A stretch of 64,000 nt of DNA from Halobaculum litoreum (GTDB lineage: Archaea > Halobacteriota > Halobacteria > Halobacteriales > Haloferacaceae): positions 1 to 64,000 of the forward strand of contig NZ_CP126156.1 in the NCBI RefSeq assembly GCF_030127125.1. Direction: 5' to 3'. Under the pieces are notes generated by a model, which was not told the DNA's origin, made no database searches, and saw only the letters and a program-made list of their open reading frames with translations. Within the stretch, counting starts at the first letter, position 1; each line of letters opens with the position of its first letter. This document shows positions 50,776 through 58,821 of the stretch, piece after piece. Both the position numbers and the translations under genes were made by a program.

Positions 50776-50799
50776 GCGACTAGGGGATTCAACAGAGCT
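50776..50799. repeat. Repeat unit resembling 33159-33182
   Basis: gcgactaggggattcaacag followed by agct. The minus strand begins AGCTCTGTTGAATCCCCTAG, resembling a transposon terminal repeat. It overlaps the nested inverted repeat. Confidence 0.4.
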
Positions 50800-50920
50800 A
50801 CCCCATCGTAGGGGAACCCGACAAGGGGATTTGTCGAGGTAGTGGGGTAGTGGCCTATGCGGTTCTCGTGTGTCTCACCCTTACGAGCGTCGGGTTCGTC
50901 GTCCGGTCGCGGTGGCGGTA

Positions 50921-50945
50921 GGCCGGCGGCGTTCTGCCGCCGGCC
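50921..50945. repeat. Perfect 10-bp GC hairpin
   Basis: ggccggcggc and gccgccggcc separated by gttct form a very stable stem-loop. It may be an origin structure or a bidirectional terminator for the converging replication and lipoprotein transcripts. Confidence 0.55.
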
Positions 50946-51267
50946 GTAATTCTTCTCTCCCCTTAGGGGCACTACCGTAGGGGAGGGTGCTAATGTGCGG
51001 TCGCGGCGCGGACCCGCTCGCGGGCGTTCTCGCGGGGCGTCAAGGGCGCTTCCGGGCGCTCGCGACGGACGCGATCCTCGTCCGCAGCCGAAACTGGAGC
51101 GAACACGCCCCATATACACCCGGGCGAAAGTGAAACGGACGATCCTCGTCGACATCGAGGCGTCGCGAGACGACGTCCACCTCTCACAGAAGGCGAGAGG
51201 CGCGAAAAGAAGGACTAACGGACGGTGTCGCCACTCAAGAAAGAGCGAACGCTGGGGTGTCGAGGCG

Positions 51268-52947
51268 CTATCCGGGTGCCTCGCGTAGCCGGCGCTCGCG
51301 GATCCTCACGTCCTCGTCACCGAGGCGACCGTCGTACACCGCGACCGCGGCGTCCCGGATCGTCTCGGGGACGTCACCGAGGTACACGAACTCGTCGCGC
51401 TGTGGGGCCGCCTCGTCGTCCGTGGCGGCGTCGGAGTCCTCGTCCGTCTCCGAGGGCGTGTCCCGCGCCTCGCGGTCCTCGCGGCGGTCCTCGGCGTCCT
51501 CGCGCATGTCGTCAGCAGTCCGTCCGGGCCGCGCCCGGTCCAGTATCTCCCGCGACCGCTCCAGTAGGTCGCGAGAGACGAACACGACGAGGACCGGGTT
51601 CCCCAGCCGCTTGACGACACCCTCGCGGGCGAGACGGGCGACGTGGTAGCGGATCGTGGAGCGGGCGAGTCCCGTCCGATCCTCCAGCATGTCGTAGGTC
51701 GCGCCCGTCTCCGTGGCGATCACGCGGAGTATGTCGTACACGGCGACCGTCGAGTCTTTCAGCGCCTCGCGGTAGACCTCCGTCGCGACCTCTTGATACC
51801 GCTGACGGAGGTGTTCGCGGCGGCCGGTCGGCCGGTGGTACGTCCACTCCGCAGCTCCGGCACCGTCGAAAAAGTCGTCCGAGACGAGGTCCGCCCGCTC
51901 GACGCCGGCCCAATGCGCGTGTGTGGCGACGACTGTCCGGAGGTGGTCCATCGCGTCGTCCCACTCGGAGACGTGAGGGAGTTTCCCGTCAGCGCCCGCG
52001 AAAGACGCCTCTATCTTCGGATGTGCGTGCGGATCCGACGCGGGCCGCTTGTGCCAATTGGGGATTTCGTAGATTTTGACCTCGGTGGCGAAGTTCACAT
52101 CCGCGAACCCGAGTAGATCCCAGCGGTCGGACTCCACGCGGGCCTCCAGCCAACCCTCTTGCACCCGCTTTTGATGTGCGTCGATCTCGGAGTTCCCGCC
52201 CCACGCGACGAGGTCCTTTGACTGTTCGACCGTCTCGACGACGGCCCCCTTCTTGTCGCGGTCAAATCGGTAGTGGGCTTCGGCTTTCTGGACGCGTCGG
52301 GAGTCGGGGTTCCGGTCGCGGGCGACGTCGAGGACGTCGTCTCCGTACACGGCGCGGATCGCGTCGTACATCCGGCGCTCCACCTCGGACCCGGACTCGG
52401 CCCACGTCGTCCAACACACGACGCGGGTCCCCTCTCCATACGGACACTCCAGCGGATCCCCGCTCTTGAACACGAGGTCCCGGTACTGCGGCATGACCTC
52501 AACGTGGAGGGCGAGTGGGGGCTTCCGCAGCTCCACACCGTCGTCCGTCTCGACGCGCTCGCGGAGCATGATGTGTTGCTCGTAATACTGCGAGTAGTCG
52601 TCTCCGTAGCCGGTTCCGGCTTTCCAGCCGGAGGACTTGACGAGAAGGACCCACTCGCCGGCCGTCTCGGGTAGCCACTCGGCGTCGAACTCGGTCGCTG
52701 GATACGGTTCGTTCTCGTGGGACTCGACGTTCTCCCTCCAGTAGCGGACAGCGTCGGCATACAGCGTGTCGCGCTGTCCAGCGGGGGCGTCGGCGTCCGA
52801 GGGCGCGAGGTCGTTCAATACGTTCGCGACGCTCGCGCCGTGGGCGCGCGGTTTCGGGGCGGCGTCCTCGACGGACGACACCGGGAGGGATCCGGCGTCG
52901 CGGTCGCCACCCGGAGCGGCGGCGAAGGACTCGGACTCGAAACTCAC
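51268..52947 (-). CDS. Candidate replication protein with C-terminal winged helix (559 aa)
   Basis: The large N-terminal part has conserved-looking blocks, including RKPPLALHVEVMPQYRDLVF, KAEAHYRFDRDKKGAVVETV, EIDAHQKRVQEGWLEARVES and HPKIEASFAGADGKLPHVSE. A winged helix follows at about residues 403-448 (YDMLEDRTGLARSTIRYHVA). The tail is acidic and charged. The pattern resembles Rep-like proteins of haloarchaeal plasmids and temperate viruses. This is from memory, not verified. It starts GTG overlapping the upstream zinc-protein stop (GTGA), and a hairpin-rich region follows. Probably initiates element replication. Confidence 0.6.
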   Translation of the reverse strand: MSFESESFAAAPGGDRDAGSLPVSSVEDAAPKPRAHGASVANVLNDLAPSDADAPAGQRDTLYADAVRYWRENVESHENEPYPATEFDAEWLPETAGEWVLLVKSSGWKAGTGYGDDYSQYYEQHIMLRERVETDDGVELRKPPLALHVEVMPQYRDLVFKSGDPLECPYGEGTRVVCWTTWAESGSEVERRMYDAIRAVYGDDVLDVARDRNPDSRRVQKAEAHYRFDRDKKGAVVETVEQSKDLVAWGGNSEIDAHQKRVQEGWLEARVESDRWDLLGFADVNFATEVKIYEIPNWHKRPASDPHAHPKIEASFAGADGKLPHVSEWDDAMDHLRTVVATHAHWAGVERADLVSDDFFDGAGAAEWTYHRPTGRREHLRQRYQEVATEVYREALKDSTVAVYDILRVIATETGATYDMLEDRTGLARSTIRYHVARLAREGVVKRLGNPVLVVFVSRDLLERSREILDRARPGRTADDMREDAEDRREDREARDTPSETDEDSDAATDDEAAPQRDEFVYLGDVPETIRDAAVAVYDGRLGDEDVRIRERRLREAPG

Positions 52948-53315
52948 CGCTCCACCTCACTCTCCGGGGTAGCGACCCAACGGACGACGGTGTCGGAGAA
53001 CTCCAGCCGGACGCCGGTCCAGCCGCGACCGCCGTTCACGTTCGCGGCGTAGCGGTTCGTGGGGAGCGGGTGGACGACGGGCTGACGGTGGCGTTCACAG
53101 ACGAACCCAAACACGACGAGGCGCTTTCCGACGGCGTCCGCGACCTCGTCGGACGCGAGGTTCGGCCGCTGGACGACTTGGGATCCTTTCGTTCCCTCTA
53201 TCGGGACTCCACACTCGGCGCAAAGGTGCATGGACGCCCCCGACGTGGGCGGCTGACGGACGACGGTGGGCGGGACGATCCCGAACTCTCCGAGGTCGGG
53301 GCCGGTGCGACTCAC
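52944..53315 (-). CDS. Zinc-binding small protein (123 aa)
   Basis: Cys residues LCAECGVPIEGTKG and FVCERHRQPV form a probable CxxC...CxxH zinc site in the first two thirds. The C-terminus is beta-like (GVRLEFSDTVVRWVATPESE). GTG start overlaps the previous stop, and its own stop overlaps the Rep-like gene start. Likely a DNA- or protein-binding accessory of replication. Confidence 0.66.
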   Translation of the reverse strand: MSRTGPDLGEFGIVPPTVVRQPPTSGASMHLCAECGVPIEGTKGSQVVQRPNLASDEVADAVGKRLVVFGFVCERHRQPVVHPLPTNRYAANVNGGRGWTGVRLEFSDTVVRWVATPESEVER

Positions 53316-53887
53316 CGTGAACCACCCCCCGAATGCGGGGCGGCTTCGTCCGCAATTGTCGTTTTCGCGCTCGTCTCCCCGTCAGCGTCCGCGAGCCAAT
53401 GCGTCCCGGATCCGTTCCGGAGGTGAGTGAAGGTGTGCGACGGCTCCGAGAGGCATTGTAGTTGCCCGTGGTGTCCCTGATACTGGAGTTCCCCGCCACA
53501 CTTGGGACACGTCTCCGCCGAGAGGTAGCCGGACACGTTCCGGCCCCACACTCCACCGTCGGTGACGACAGCGGTCCCGACGTTCGCGGCCTCGGCGTCG
53601 TGTCCATACCACTCGCGGTGCTTCTCGACGACACGGCGGGCGTCCTCGGAGACGGTGTCCCCGAGGCGCGCGTCGTCCACGATGGACTCAAACTCGCAAT
53701 CCCGACAGACGACATGGTACACCGGGCTGTCGCGGCCGGCGTCGCTCGCGGCCTCGTCGTCCCGCAGCTCCGAGTCGGCGTCCTCGTCGACGGCGTCGAA
53801 CTCGGTAGCGCGCTCCAGCGCCTCGATAGACTCACACTCCGCGCATAGGCGGCCGTGACAGCGGGACCCGCAACGGTCGCACGTCAT
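53312..53887 (-). CDS. Multi-zinc-ribbon protein (191 aa)
   Basis: Three Cys pairs or clusters are visible: MTCDRCGSRCHGRLCAECES at the N-terminus, YHVVCRDCEFESIVDDARLG in the middle and AETCPKCGGELQYQGHHGQL near residue 130. The middle segment (EDARRVVEKHREWYGHDAEA) is a typical haloarchaeal zinc-finger context. Coupled at both ends to neighbours. Function unknown, possibly a regulator of replication genes. Confidence 0.68.
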   Translation of the reverse strand: MTCDRCGSRCHGRLCAECESIEALERATEFDAVDEDADSELRDDEAASDAGRDSPVYHVVCRDCEFESIVDDARLGDTVSEDARRVVEKHREWYGHDAEAANVGTAVVTDGGVWGRNVSGYLSAETCPKCGGELQYQGHHGQLQCLSEPSHTFTHLRNGSGTHWLADADGETSAKTTIADEAAPHSGGGSR

Positions 53888-54144
53888 CGGTTCCCTCCGT
53901 CCGTCCGGACGGGCGCTCCGACGCGCGGGCCGCGGTTCCGGTTCGGGTTCTCCGCGGGATCGGGATGTTCGGCGTCGAGTCCGGCGGCGCTCCCGTTCTG
54001 GACGCGGAACGTCGAGTCACACGCGAGACAGCGGTGGGCGACGTCGTCCTCGTCTCCGAACACCCGCGCGAACCGGCGTGTGACGTGTCGGCCGCAGAAC
54101 TGACACTCCGAATTGCCCGCACCCGTGTCGAGCGGGGCCTTCAT
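53884..54144 (-). CDS. Small zinc-finger protein (DUF7563-like)
   Basis: MKAPLDTGAGNSECQFCGRH and HRCLACDSTFRVQNGSAAGL provide two CxxC pairs, the classic zinc finger of a haloarchaeal family I recall as DUF7563. ATG 54144 is preferred over GTG 54153 because family members begin at this Met. It is the first gene of the leftward replication operon, about 67 bp from the attachment site. Confidence 0.72.
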   Translation of the reverse strand: MKAPLDTGAGNSECQFCGRHVTRRFARVFGDEDDVAHRCLACDSTFRVQNGSAAGLDAEHPDPAENPNRNRGPRVGAPVRTDGGNR

Positions 54145-54210
54145 AGCCCCCACCCCGACGCCGTATGGCGACAGTTACGCCTCGCCGGATAGTTGTTGTC
54201 AGAAAGGTTA

Positions 54211-54223
54211 TGGGACCGCCGAG
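54211..54223. repeat. attR: 13-bp attachment core inside tRNA-Pro
   Basis: tgggaccgccgag matches 25304-25316 exactly. It covers the discriminator base, the 3' acceptor strand and half of the T stem of tRNA-Pro. Such short cores at tRNA 3' ends are typical for archaeal tyrosine integrases. Confidence 0.85.
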
Positions 54224-54281
54224 ATTCGAACTCAGGTCCTACGGACCCCATCCGCAGAGGATACCACTACCCTACGGTCCC
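54211..54281 (-). tRNA. tRNA-Pro (anticodon GGG)
   Basis: On the minus strand the gene starts GGGACCGTAGGGTAGTGGTA. The acceptor stem GGGACCG pairs with CGGTCCC, the D arm carries the GG of the loop, and the anticodon stem TGCGG/CCGTA encloses ATGGGGT, giving U33 and anticodon GGG. The T arm is CTGAG-TTCGAAT-CTCGG. Discriminator A. CCA is not encoded. No intron. It is the integration target of the 28.9-kb element. Confidence 0.92.
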
Positions 54282-54365
54282 GCACACGATGGGAGACGAG
54301 CCCCGGGGTTAAGCCCTTCGTTTCACAGAGCCGTTCCGTCGTGCGATCACACGACACGGCGGCGC

Positions 54366-55464
54366 TCACTCGTCGTCCGGGTCGCGCGGCACCACGAGGT
54401 CGCCGTCGTCGCGGACGGCCATGCTCACGACCGCCGTCCCCTCGTACGTCGCCAGTCCCTCCGCCCGGCCGATGACGTAGCCGTCGTGGTCGCTCTCGAC
54501 CGTCTCGGTCACCGCCCCGTGGGGCGTCACCACCTCGGCGACGACGTCGCCCGCCTCGACGGCGTCGCCGACGGCGACGCGGTGGCGGACCAGCCCAGCC
54601 GACTCGACGCGCGGGCCGACGAACCGCCGGACGGGGTAGTCGACGGGTGCCGCCGGGACGCCGTCGCCGGCGGCGCCGACGCCCGCGGGCACCGCCTCCA
54701 GCAGGCCGAACTCGACGGCGGCGGCGCAGACGCCCGCGACACCCGCCGCGCGGGCGGTCGCCTCGACGACGCTGTGGCCGCCCAACTCCGCCGTGATCGC
54801 GGGGATCCCGGCGGTGTTGAGCGCCGCGCCGGCGGTCGAGCGCTGGAGCGACTGCTCGACGTACTCCGCGGCGGGGTACTCCGTGAGCACCGGGAGCCCA
54901 AGCGCACTCGCCAGTCGGTCGAGGTCCTCGGCGAGCGCCTCGGCCGCCGCCTCGGTTCGCTCGGCGCCGTACAGCACGCGGTCGCGGATCGTGAACGGCA
55001 TCGAGCCGACCTGTGCGGTGTGGCAGTCGACGAGCAGGTCCGCGGAGTCGGTCAGCGCCTCGAACAGCCGCGTGTCGATCCGCTCTTGGGTCTCGGGCGG
55101 GCGCGAGGCGTCGCGCTCGGTGTCCGGGAAGTGACGGTTCGGGTCGTCGCCGCCGTAGTAGGAGGTGCGCTCGTTGCGTCGGAGGCCGGCGGGGTTGACC
55201 ACGGGGACGACGACGACCGCGCCCGCGAGGTCGCCGGCCAGCGGCGCCGTCGCCGCGGCCACGTCCTGCGCGACGGCGACGCCGGTCGCCTCGTCGCCGT
55301 GGACGCCGCCCGTCACCCACAGCGTCGGGCCGTCGGCGGCGCCGTTCACGACCGTCACCGGGAGCCGCTCGCTCCCCCGTCGGGAGCGGTGTCGCCTCGA
55401 TCCAGCCGTCCGCGCGCTCGCCGGGGGCGGCGCTCGCCGTCCCCACGTCCAGCGTCTCGTCCAT
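54366..55464 (-). CDS. Succinylglutamate desuccinylase/aspartoacylase-family deacylase (frameshifted)
   Basis: This M14-like zinc deacylase shows the metal motif TGGVHGDEATGVAVAQ (His and Glu), a second His in LLVDCHTAQVGSMPF, and NPAGLRRNERTSYYGGDDPN. A C-terminal lipoyl-like barrel (VRHRVAVGDAVEAGDVVAEV) is typical for this subfamily. One G is missing near 55379 (in a G run), separating ATPLPTG from GSERLPVTVVNG. About 365 residues. It removes an acyl group from an amino acid derivative. The exact substrate is unknown. Confidence 0.87.
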
Positions 55465-55540
55465 GGCCGTGGCTGGGGGTGGCGGCCGAAAAAGCCCCGA
55501 GAGCCGGCAGTCGACGCGGGCGGGCCGACCCGACGCGCGC

Positions 55541-56449
55541 TCACACCAGCACGCGCTCCAACTCGACGACGGTGCCCGACTCGGCGTCGGGGTCGCCCGT
55601 CAGCCGGCCCAGACAGACGGCCGACCCGTCGGGCGTGTAGCACGCGAGGAGGTCGCCGTCGTCCGGCGCGCCCGCCCCGAACTCCCCCGTCGCGACGACG
55701 CCGGGCGCGTACACGGGCGCGCCGGTCGCGACCTCCCGGGCGGCGGAGGCGGCGACGGTGAGCGACGGCAGGTGCGTCAGCGCCGTCTCCGCCGGCAGGA
55801 GCACCGCCCGCAGCAGCGACTCGTCGGGCTCCCCGTCGGGCGTGTCCCGGCCGTCGGCGAAGGCGACGCCGTCGACGAGGTCGTGGAGCGTGTGGAGGTC
55901 GCGGTCGTCGAACGGGTCGGTCGCGGTGCGCCGGAGGTGGCCCATGTGGCCCCCGGTGCCGAGCGCGAGCCCGATGTCGTGACACAGTTTGCGGATGTAG
56001 GTGCCCGACTCACAGCGAACGCGGAGCAGCACCTGTCGGTCGGTCCGGTCGAGCACGTCGAGGTCGTACACCTTGCGCGTCCGGAGGCGACGCGACACGG
56101 CCGACTTGCGCGGCGGCTTCTGGTACAGTTCGCCCTCGAACTCGGCGACGACGCGGGCCAGATCCGTGGGCGCGGTGCCGTGGAGTTCGAGGACGGCGAC
56201 GTACTCCTTGGCGCCCTCGAGGAACACCTGCGCCAGCCGGGTGGCGTCGCCGGTGAGCGTGGGGAGACAGCCCGTCACCTTCGGGTCGAGCGTGCCGGCG
56301 TGGGCCGCGCGGTCGACGCCGAGGCGGTCGCGCACCCACGCGGCGACCTGGTGGGCGGAGGGGCCGGCGGGCTTGTCGAGGTTGACGACGCCGAAGGCGG
56401 CCAACTCGTCGACGGACCGGTCGTCGGGGGCCGGACGGAGGTCGGACAC
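55541..56449 (-). CDS. tRNA/rRNA pseudouridine synthase, TruB/Cbf5 type
   Basis: Archaeal Cbf5/TruB makes pseudouridine (position 55 in tRNA, and rRNA with box H/ACA partners). The catalytic Asp is in HAGTLDPKVTGCLPTL. Family stretches include GVVNLDKPAGPSAHQVAAWV, YQKPPRKSAVSRRLRTRKVY and CESGTYIRKLCHDIGLALGT. The C-terminal PUA domain contains GAPVYAPGVVATGEFGAGAP. GTG start, 2 bp after the cmk stop, so coupled as in other haloarchaea. Confidence 0.95.
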   Translation of the reverse strand: MSDLRPAPDDRSVDELAAFGVVNLDKPAGPSAHQVAAWVRDRLGVDRAAHAGTLDPKVTGCLPTLTGDATRLAQVFLEGAKEYVAVLELHGTAPTDLARVVAEFEGELYQKPPRKSAVSRRLRTRKVYDLDVLDRTDRQVLLRVRCESGTYIRKLCHDIGLALGTGGHMGHLRRTATDPFDDRDLHTLHDLVDGVAFADGRDTPDGEPDESLLRAVLLPAETALTHLPSLTVAASAAREVATGAPVYAPGVVATGEFGAGAPDDGDLLACYTPDGSAVCLGRLTGDPDAESGTVVELERVLV

Positions 56450-56451
56450 GC

Positions 56452-57030
56452 TCAGAAGTCGTAGTCGACGCCCTCGACGGGGGCCTTCCCCTCGTCGGTG
56501 TCGGGGTCGTACGAGTCGACGGCCGTCGTGAGCATCCCGAGCACGCCCTCGGGCGACCAGCGCGCGGTGTTGTACACGAGGTCGTAGATGCTCAGGTCGT
56601 CGATGTGGACGTTGTAGTACTCGCGGTAGCGCTTCGCCTCGCTGGACTCCCGCCGGCGGGTCTCCTCGATCACCTGGTCGAGCGGCTTCTCCTCGCGGTC
56701 GACGATGCGCTCGCAGCGCACCTCCAGCGGCGCGTCCAACCAGATGCGGAGGTCGGCGTGCTCGGCCGCGAGCCAGCCGGCGAGGCGCGACTCCAGCAGC
56801 ACGTCGTCGCGCTCGACGGCGACGGCGCGCAGGCGGCGGTCGAGGTCGCGGTCGATCTGGTCGTCCTCCTCGGCGAGTTCGTTGAACTCGACGGGCGTCA
56901 TGTCGCGCTCGGCGGCCAGTTCGCGGAAGATGTCGCCGCCGGAGACGTGTTCGAGGTCGAACGCCTCCGCGAGCGCGGCGGCGGTGGTGCTCTTCCCGCT
57001 GCCCGGCGGGCCGGAGACCGTTAGCAACAT
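56452..57030 (-). CDS. cmk: Cytidylate kinase
   Basis: Archaeal (d)CMP kinase makes CDP or dCDP. The 192-residue protein starts MLLTVSGPPGSGKSTTAAAL with the P-loop at residues 7-15. Family segments include HVSGGDIFRELAAERDMTPV, DDVLLESRLAGWLAAEHADL and IVDREEKPLDQVIEETRRRE. The downstream truB-type gene is 2 bp away on the same strand. Confidence 0.95.
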   Translation of the reverse strand: MLLTVSGPPGSGKSTTAAALAEAFDLEHVSGGDIFRELAAERDMTPVEFNELAEEDDQIDRDLDRRLRAVAVERDDVLLESRLAGWLAAEHADLRIWLDAPLEVRCERIVDREEKPLDQVIEETRRRESSEAKRYREYYNVHIDDLSIYDLVYNTARWSPEGVLGMLTTAVDSYDPDTDEGKAPVEGVDYDF

Positions 57031-57163
57031 ATCCCAACTGGGCCGCTCCGGCTCAAAAAGGCGTCCATGTCGCCCCCGGTGTGTGGGGCGCTCGCGTGGC
57101 GCGCGCGACGCGGCGGCGCTCGTCGCTCCCGGGCGACGACGCCCGCCGACTCGGCTCCGTGGC

Positions 57164-57990
57164 TCAGTCCTCGCCCGCGTGACCGGCTCCGCCGCCCGCT
57201 CGTCGACGCGGTCGAGGGTGACCGGCTCGGCGGTCTCGCGGGCGGCCTCGTAGCGCGACCGGGCCCACGCGACAGCCGTCTGCGTGTCGTTGATCGCGAC
57301 GCCGCCGACGCCGGTGTCGGTGTACACGAGCAGCCCGGCCTCGTCGGGGCGGTCCTCGTGCTCCGCGATCCACAGCCCGAACCGCCCCTCGATGGGGCCG
57401 ACGAGGAACTCGAACTCCCCCTCGCGGATCTGCTCGCGGAGGCGGTCCGGCCGGCTCTCGACCAGGTGGTCGAACACGGCGGGCGTCAGCACCATCTCCG
57501 GCACCGCCCCGCGCGTGGTCGCCTCGGCGTCGAACGTCTCGACGTGGCCCGCCAGCGCGACCGGGGCGAGGCCGCGGACGCTGGCCGCGTTCCGGACCGA
57601 GTCGAACAGGCGCTCGACGACGCCGTCGGGCACGCTCGGGTCCGGTCGGCTGACGCGCGCGCCGGCGAGGAACCGTCCGTCGAGCGGCGTGTCCGGCGGG
57701 AGCGACTCGAACAGCGGCCCGGCGGCCGCGAGCCCCTCGAGTTCGGCGTGGTAGCGGTCGTGGCTCTCCAGCGCCTTCGCGCCGGTCACCGTCGCCCGGA
57801 ACCCCCCGTCGACCCGTTCGGCGAGCCCGTGGTCGACCAGTTCCCGGACGCCGCGGTCGAGCGTCGTCCGCGGGACGCCCAACTCCTCGACGAGCGTCCG
57901 CTTGCGGACGGGCCCCTCGAACAACGCCGCCAACACGTCCCGACGCTTGGCGAGCGTCCCCGCGATCTCGGTTGCGTCGCCGGCGGTCAT
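57164..57990 (-). CDS. Winged-helix transcriptional regulator with C-terminal sensor domain (frameshifted at the end)
   Basis: The N-terminal HTH (KRRDVLAALFEGPVRKRTLV, DRGVRELVDHGLAERVDGGF) precedes a C-terminal domain of about 180 residues with ARVSRPDPSVPDGVVERLFD and GRFGLWIAEHEDRPDEAGLL. This order is common in haloarchaeal regulators related to DUF1724-type HTH proteins. After an indel near 57185 the end should read GHAGED and stop at 57164. Without it the frame runs falsely into cmk. Ligand and targets are unknown. Confidence 0.8.
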
Positions 57991-58219
57991 CGTCGGCGAA
58001 AGGGCCGGACCCGTGATGGGTGTTCCGCTTGGCGGGAAGCTCACCGCTCGGCGGGAACGCGTTCGGACGGTGAAGTGATGTGGGTGAGGGGGGTAGGCGT
58101 AATCGCCCCCGAGCATCGGTCCCCGACTGCCCGGCCCTCCTCGTCCCCCGTTCGACCCCCGGTCGGGGGACACCCTTCGTCTGCGACCCGCGGCGCCGCC
58201 AGCGGCGTCGCCTCGGCGC

Positions 58220-58795
58220 TCACTCCCGTCTCGCCAGCCCCGCGAGGTGGCCCGCCTCCTCGACGATTATCGCCTCGCTCCCGAGGCGCGCGGCGTTCTC
58301 GCTGCCCGGGAGACAGAACACCGGGACGCCGTCGGACACGCCGGCGGTCGCGCGCGTGCCGACAACCATCGTCCCGATCTCCTCGCGGCTGAGCGCGCGG
58401 AACAGCTCCCCGAACCCCGGGAGTTCCTTGTCGAACAGCGGCGTCGCCGCCTCGACGGTCACGTCGTCGGGGGTCACGCCCGTCCCGCCCGTGGTGACGA
58501 CGCAGTCGACGTCGTCGCGCCCGATCAGGCGGTTCACCGTCGCCTGCACGCCGTCGAAGTCGTCGGCGACGATCTCGCGGACGACCGTCTCGTCGCCCGC
58601 GTCGGCGACGGCCGCCTCGATGGCGTCGCCCGCGGGGTCGTCGTCGTGCGTGCGCGAGGACGACACCGTCACGACGGCGTAGCCGAGCGTGTCGAGGTCG
58701 TGGGCGTGGTGGTCGTCGTGTGTGTGGTGGTCGTGGCCGTCGTGGCCGTGGTCGCGACCGTCGCTCCCGTCGTGTGCGTGATCGTCGTCGCTCAT
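58220..58795 (-). CDS. moaB: MoaB-like molybdenum cofactor protein with His-rich N-terminus
   Basis: The domain is MoaB/MogA-like: YAVVTVSSSRTHDDDPAGDA, then VDCVVTTGGTGVTPDDVTVE, the signature TGGTG, and FRALSREEIGTMVVGTRATA. The first 33 residues are unusually His/Asp-rich (HDGHDHHTHDDHHAHD), perhaps a metal-holding extension. MoaB acts in molybdopterin adenylylation. It stands alone without other moa genes. 191 residues, intact. Confidence 0.9.
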   Translation of the reverse strand: MSDDDHAHDGSDGRDHGHDGHDHHTHDDHHAHDLDTLGYAVVTVSSSRTHDDDPAGDAIEAAVADAGDETVVREIVADDFDGVQATVNRLIGRDDVDCVVTTGGTGVTPDDVTVEAATPLFDKELPGFGELFRALSREEIGTMVVGTRATAGVSDGVPVFCLPGSENAARLGSEAIIVEEAGHLAGLARRE

Positions 58796-58821
58796 GTCCG
58801 GGCGTTCCCGCCCCGGGCGCT

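Larger units (their letters stand above)
50643..51267. other. Hairpin-rich intergenic region, candidate replication origin
   Basis: These 625 bp hold no convincing gene. They contain a nested inverted repeat at 50798-50850 (ctacccca/tggggtag enclosing cgacaa/ttgtcg). A perfect 10-bp hairpin, ggccggcggc-gttct-gccgccggcc, lies at 50921-50945. TAGGGG copies occur at 50781, 50809, 50964 and 50978. A transposon-end-like repeat is at 50776-50799. The region lies immediately downstream of the candidate replication gene and could be the element's origin. Its 50643-50680 end carries the promoter of the lipoprotein gene. Confidence 0.5.
25304..54223. mobile_element. Integrated 28.9-kb provirus-like element in tRNA-Pro(GGG)
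   Basis: The element is bounded by a perfect 13-bp direct repeat, tgggaccgccgag, at 25304-25316 and 54211-54223. The right copy is the last 13 nt of the tRNA-Pro gene, so integration rebuilt an intact tRNA. A tyrosine integrase gene lies just inside the left repeat, as expected for tRNA-targeting archaeal elements. Inside are a phiH1-repressor-like regulator, two candidate replication initiators, zinc-finger proteins, a type IIG restriction enzyme, a HEPN-like protein and a long membrane/surface-protein operon with an ATPase. Several low-GC cargo genes contrast with a high-GC backbone. It may be a temperate virus, possibly pleolipovirus-like, or a plasmid-vesicle element. Which of these is open. 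Confidence 0.88.

Noticed and set aside
50739..51288. Several open frames in the region between the lipoprotein and the Rep-like gene
   Set aside because: Arg/Ser-rich compositions, no start context, overlapping hairpins. They look like GC-rich shadow frames.
25304..54223. CRISPR array or full insertion sequence in the element
   Set aside because: No regularly spaced identical repeats and no transposase gene were found; only two transposon-end-like 24-mers.
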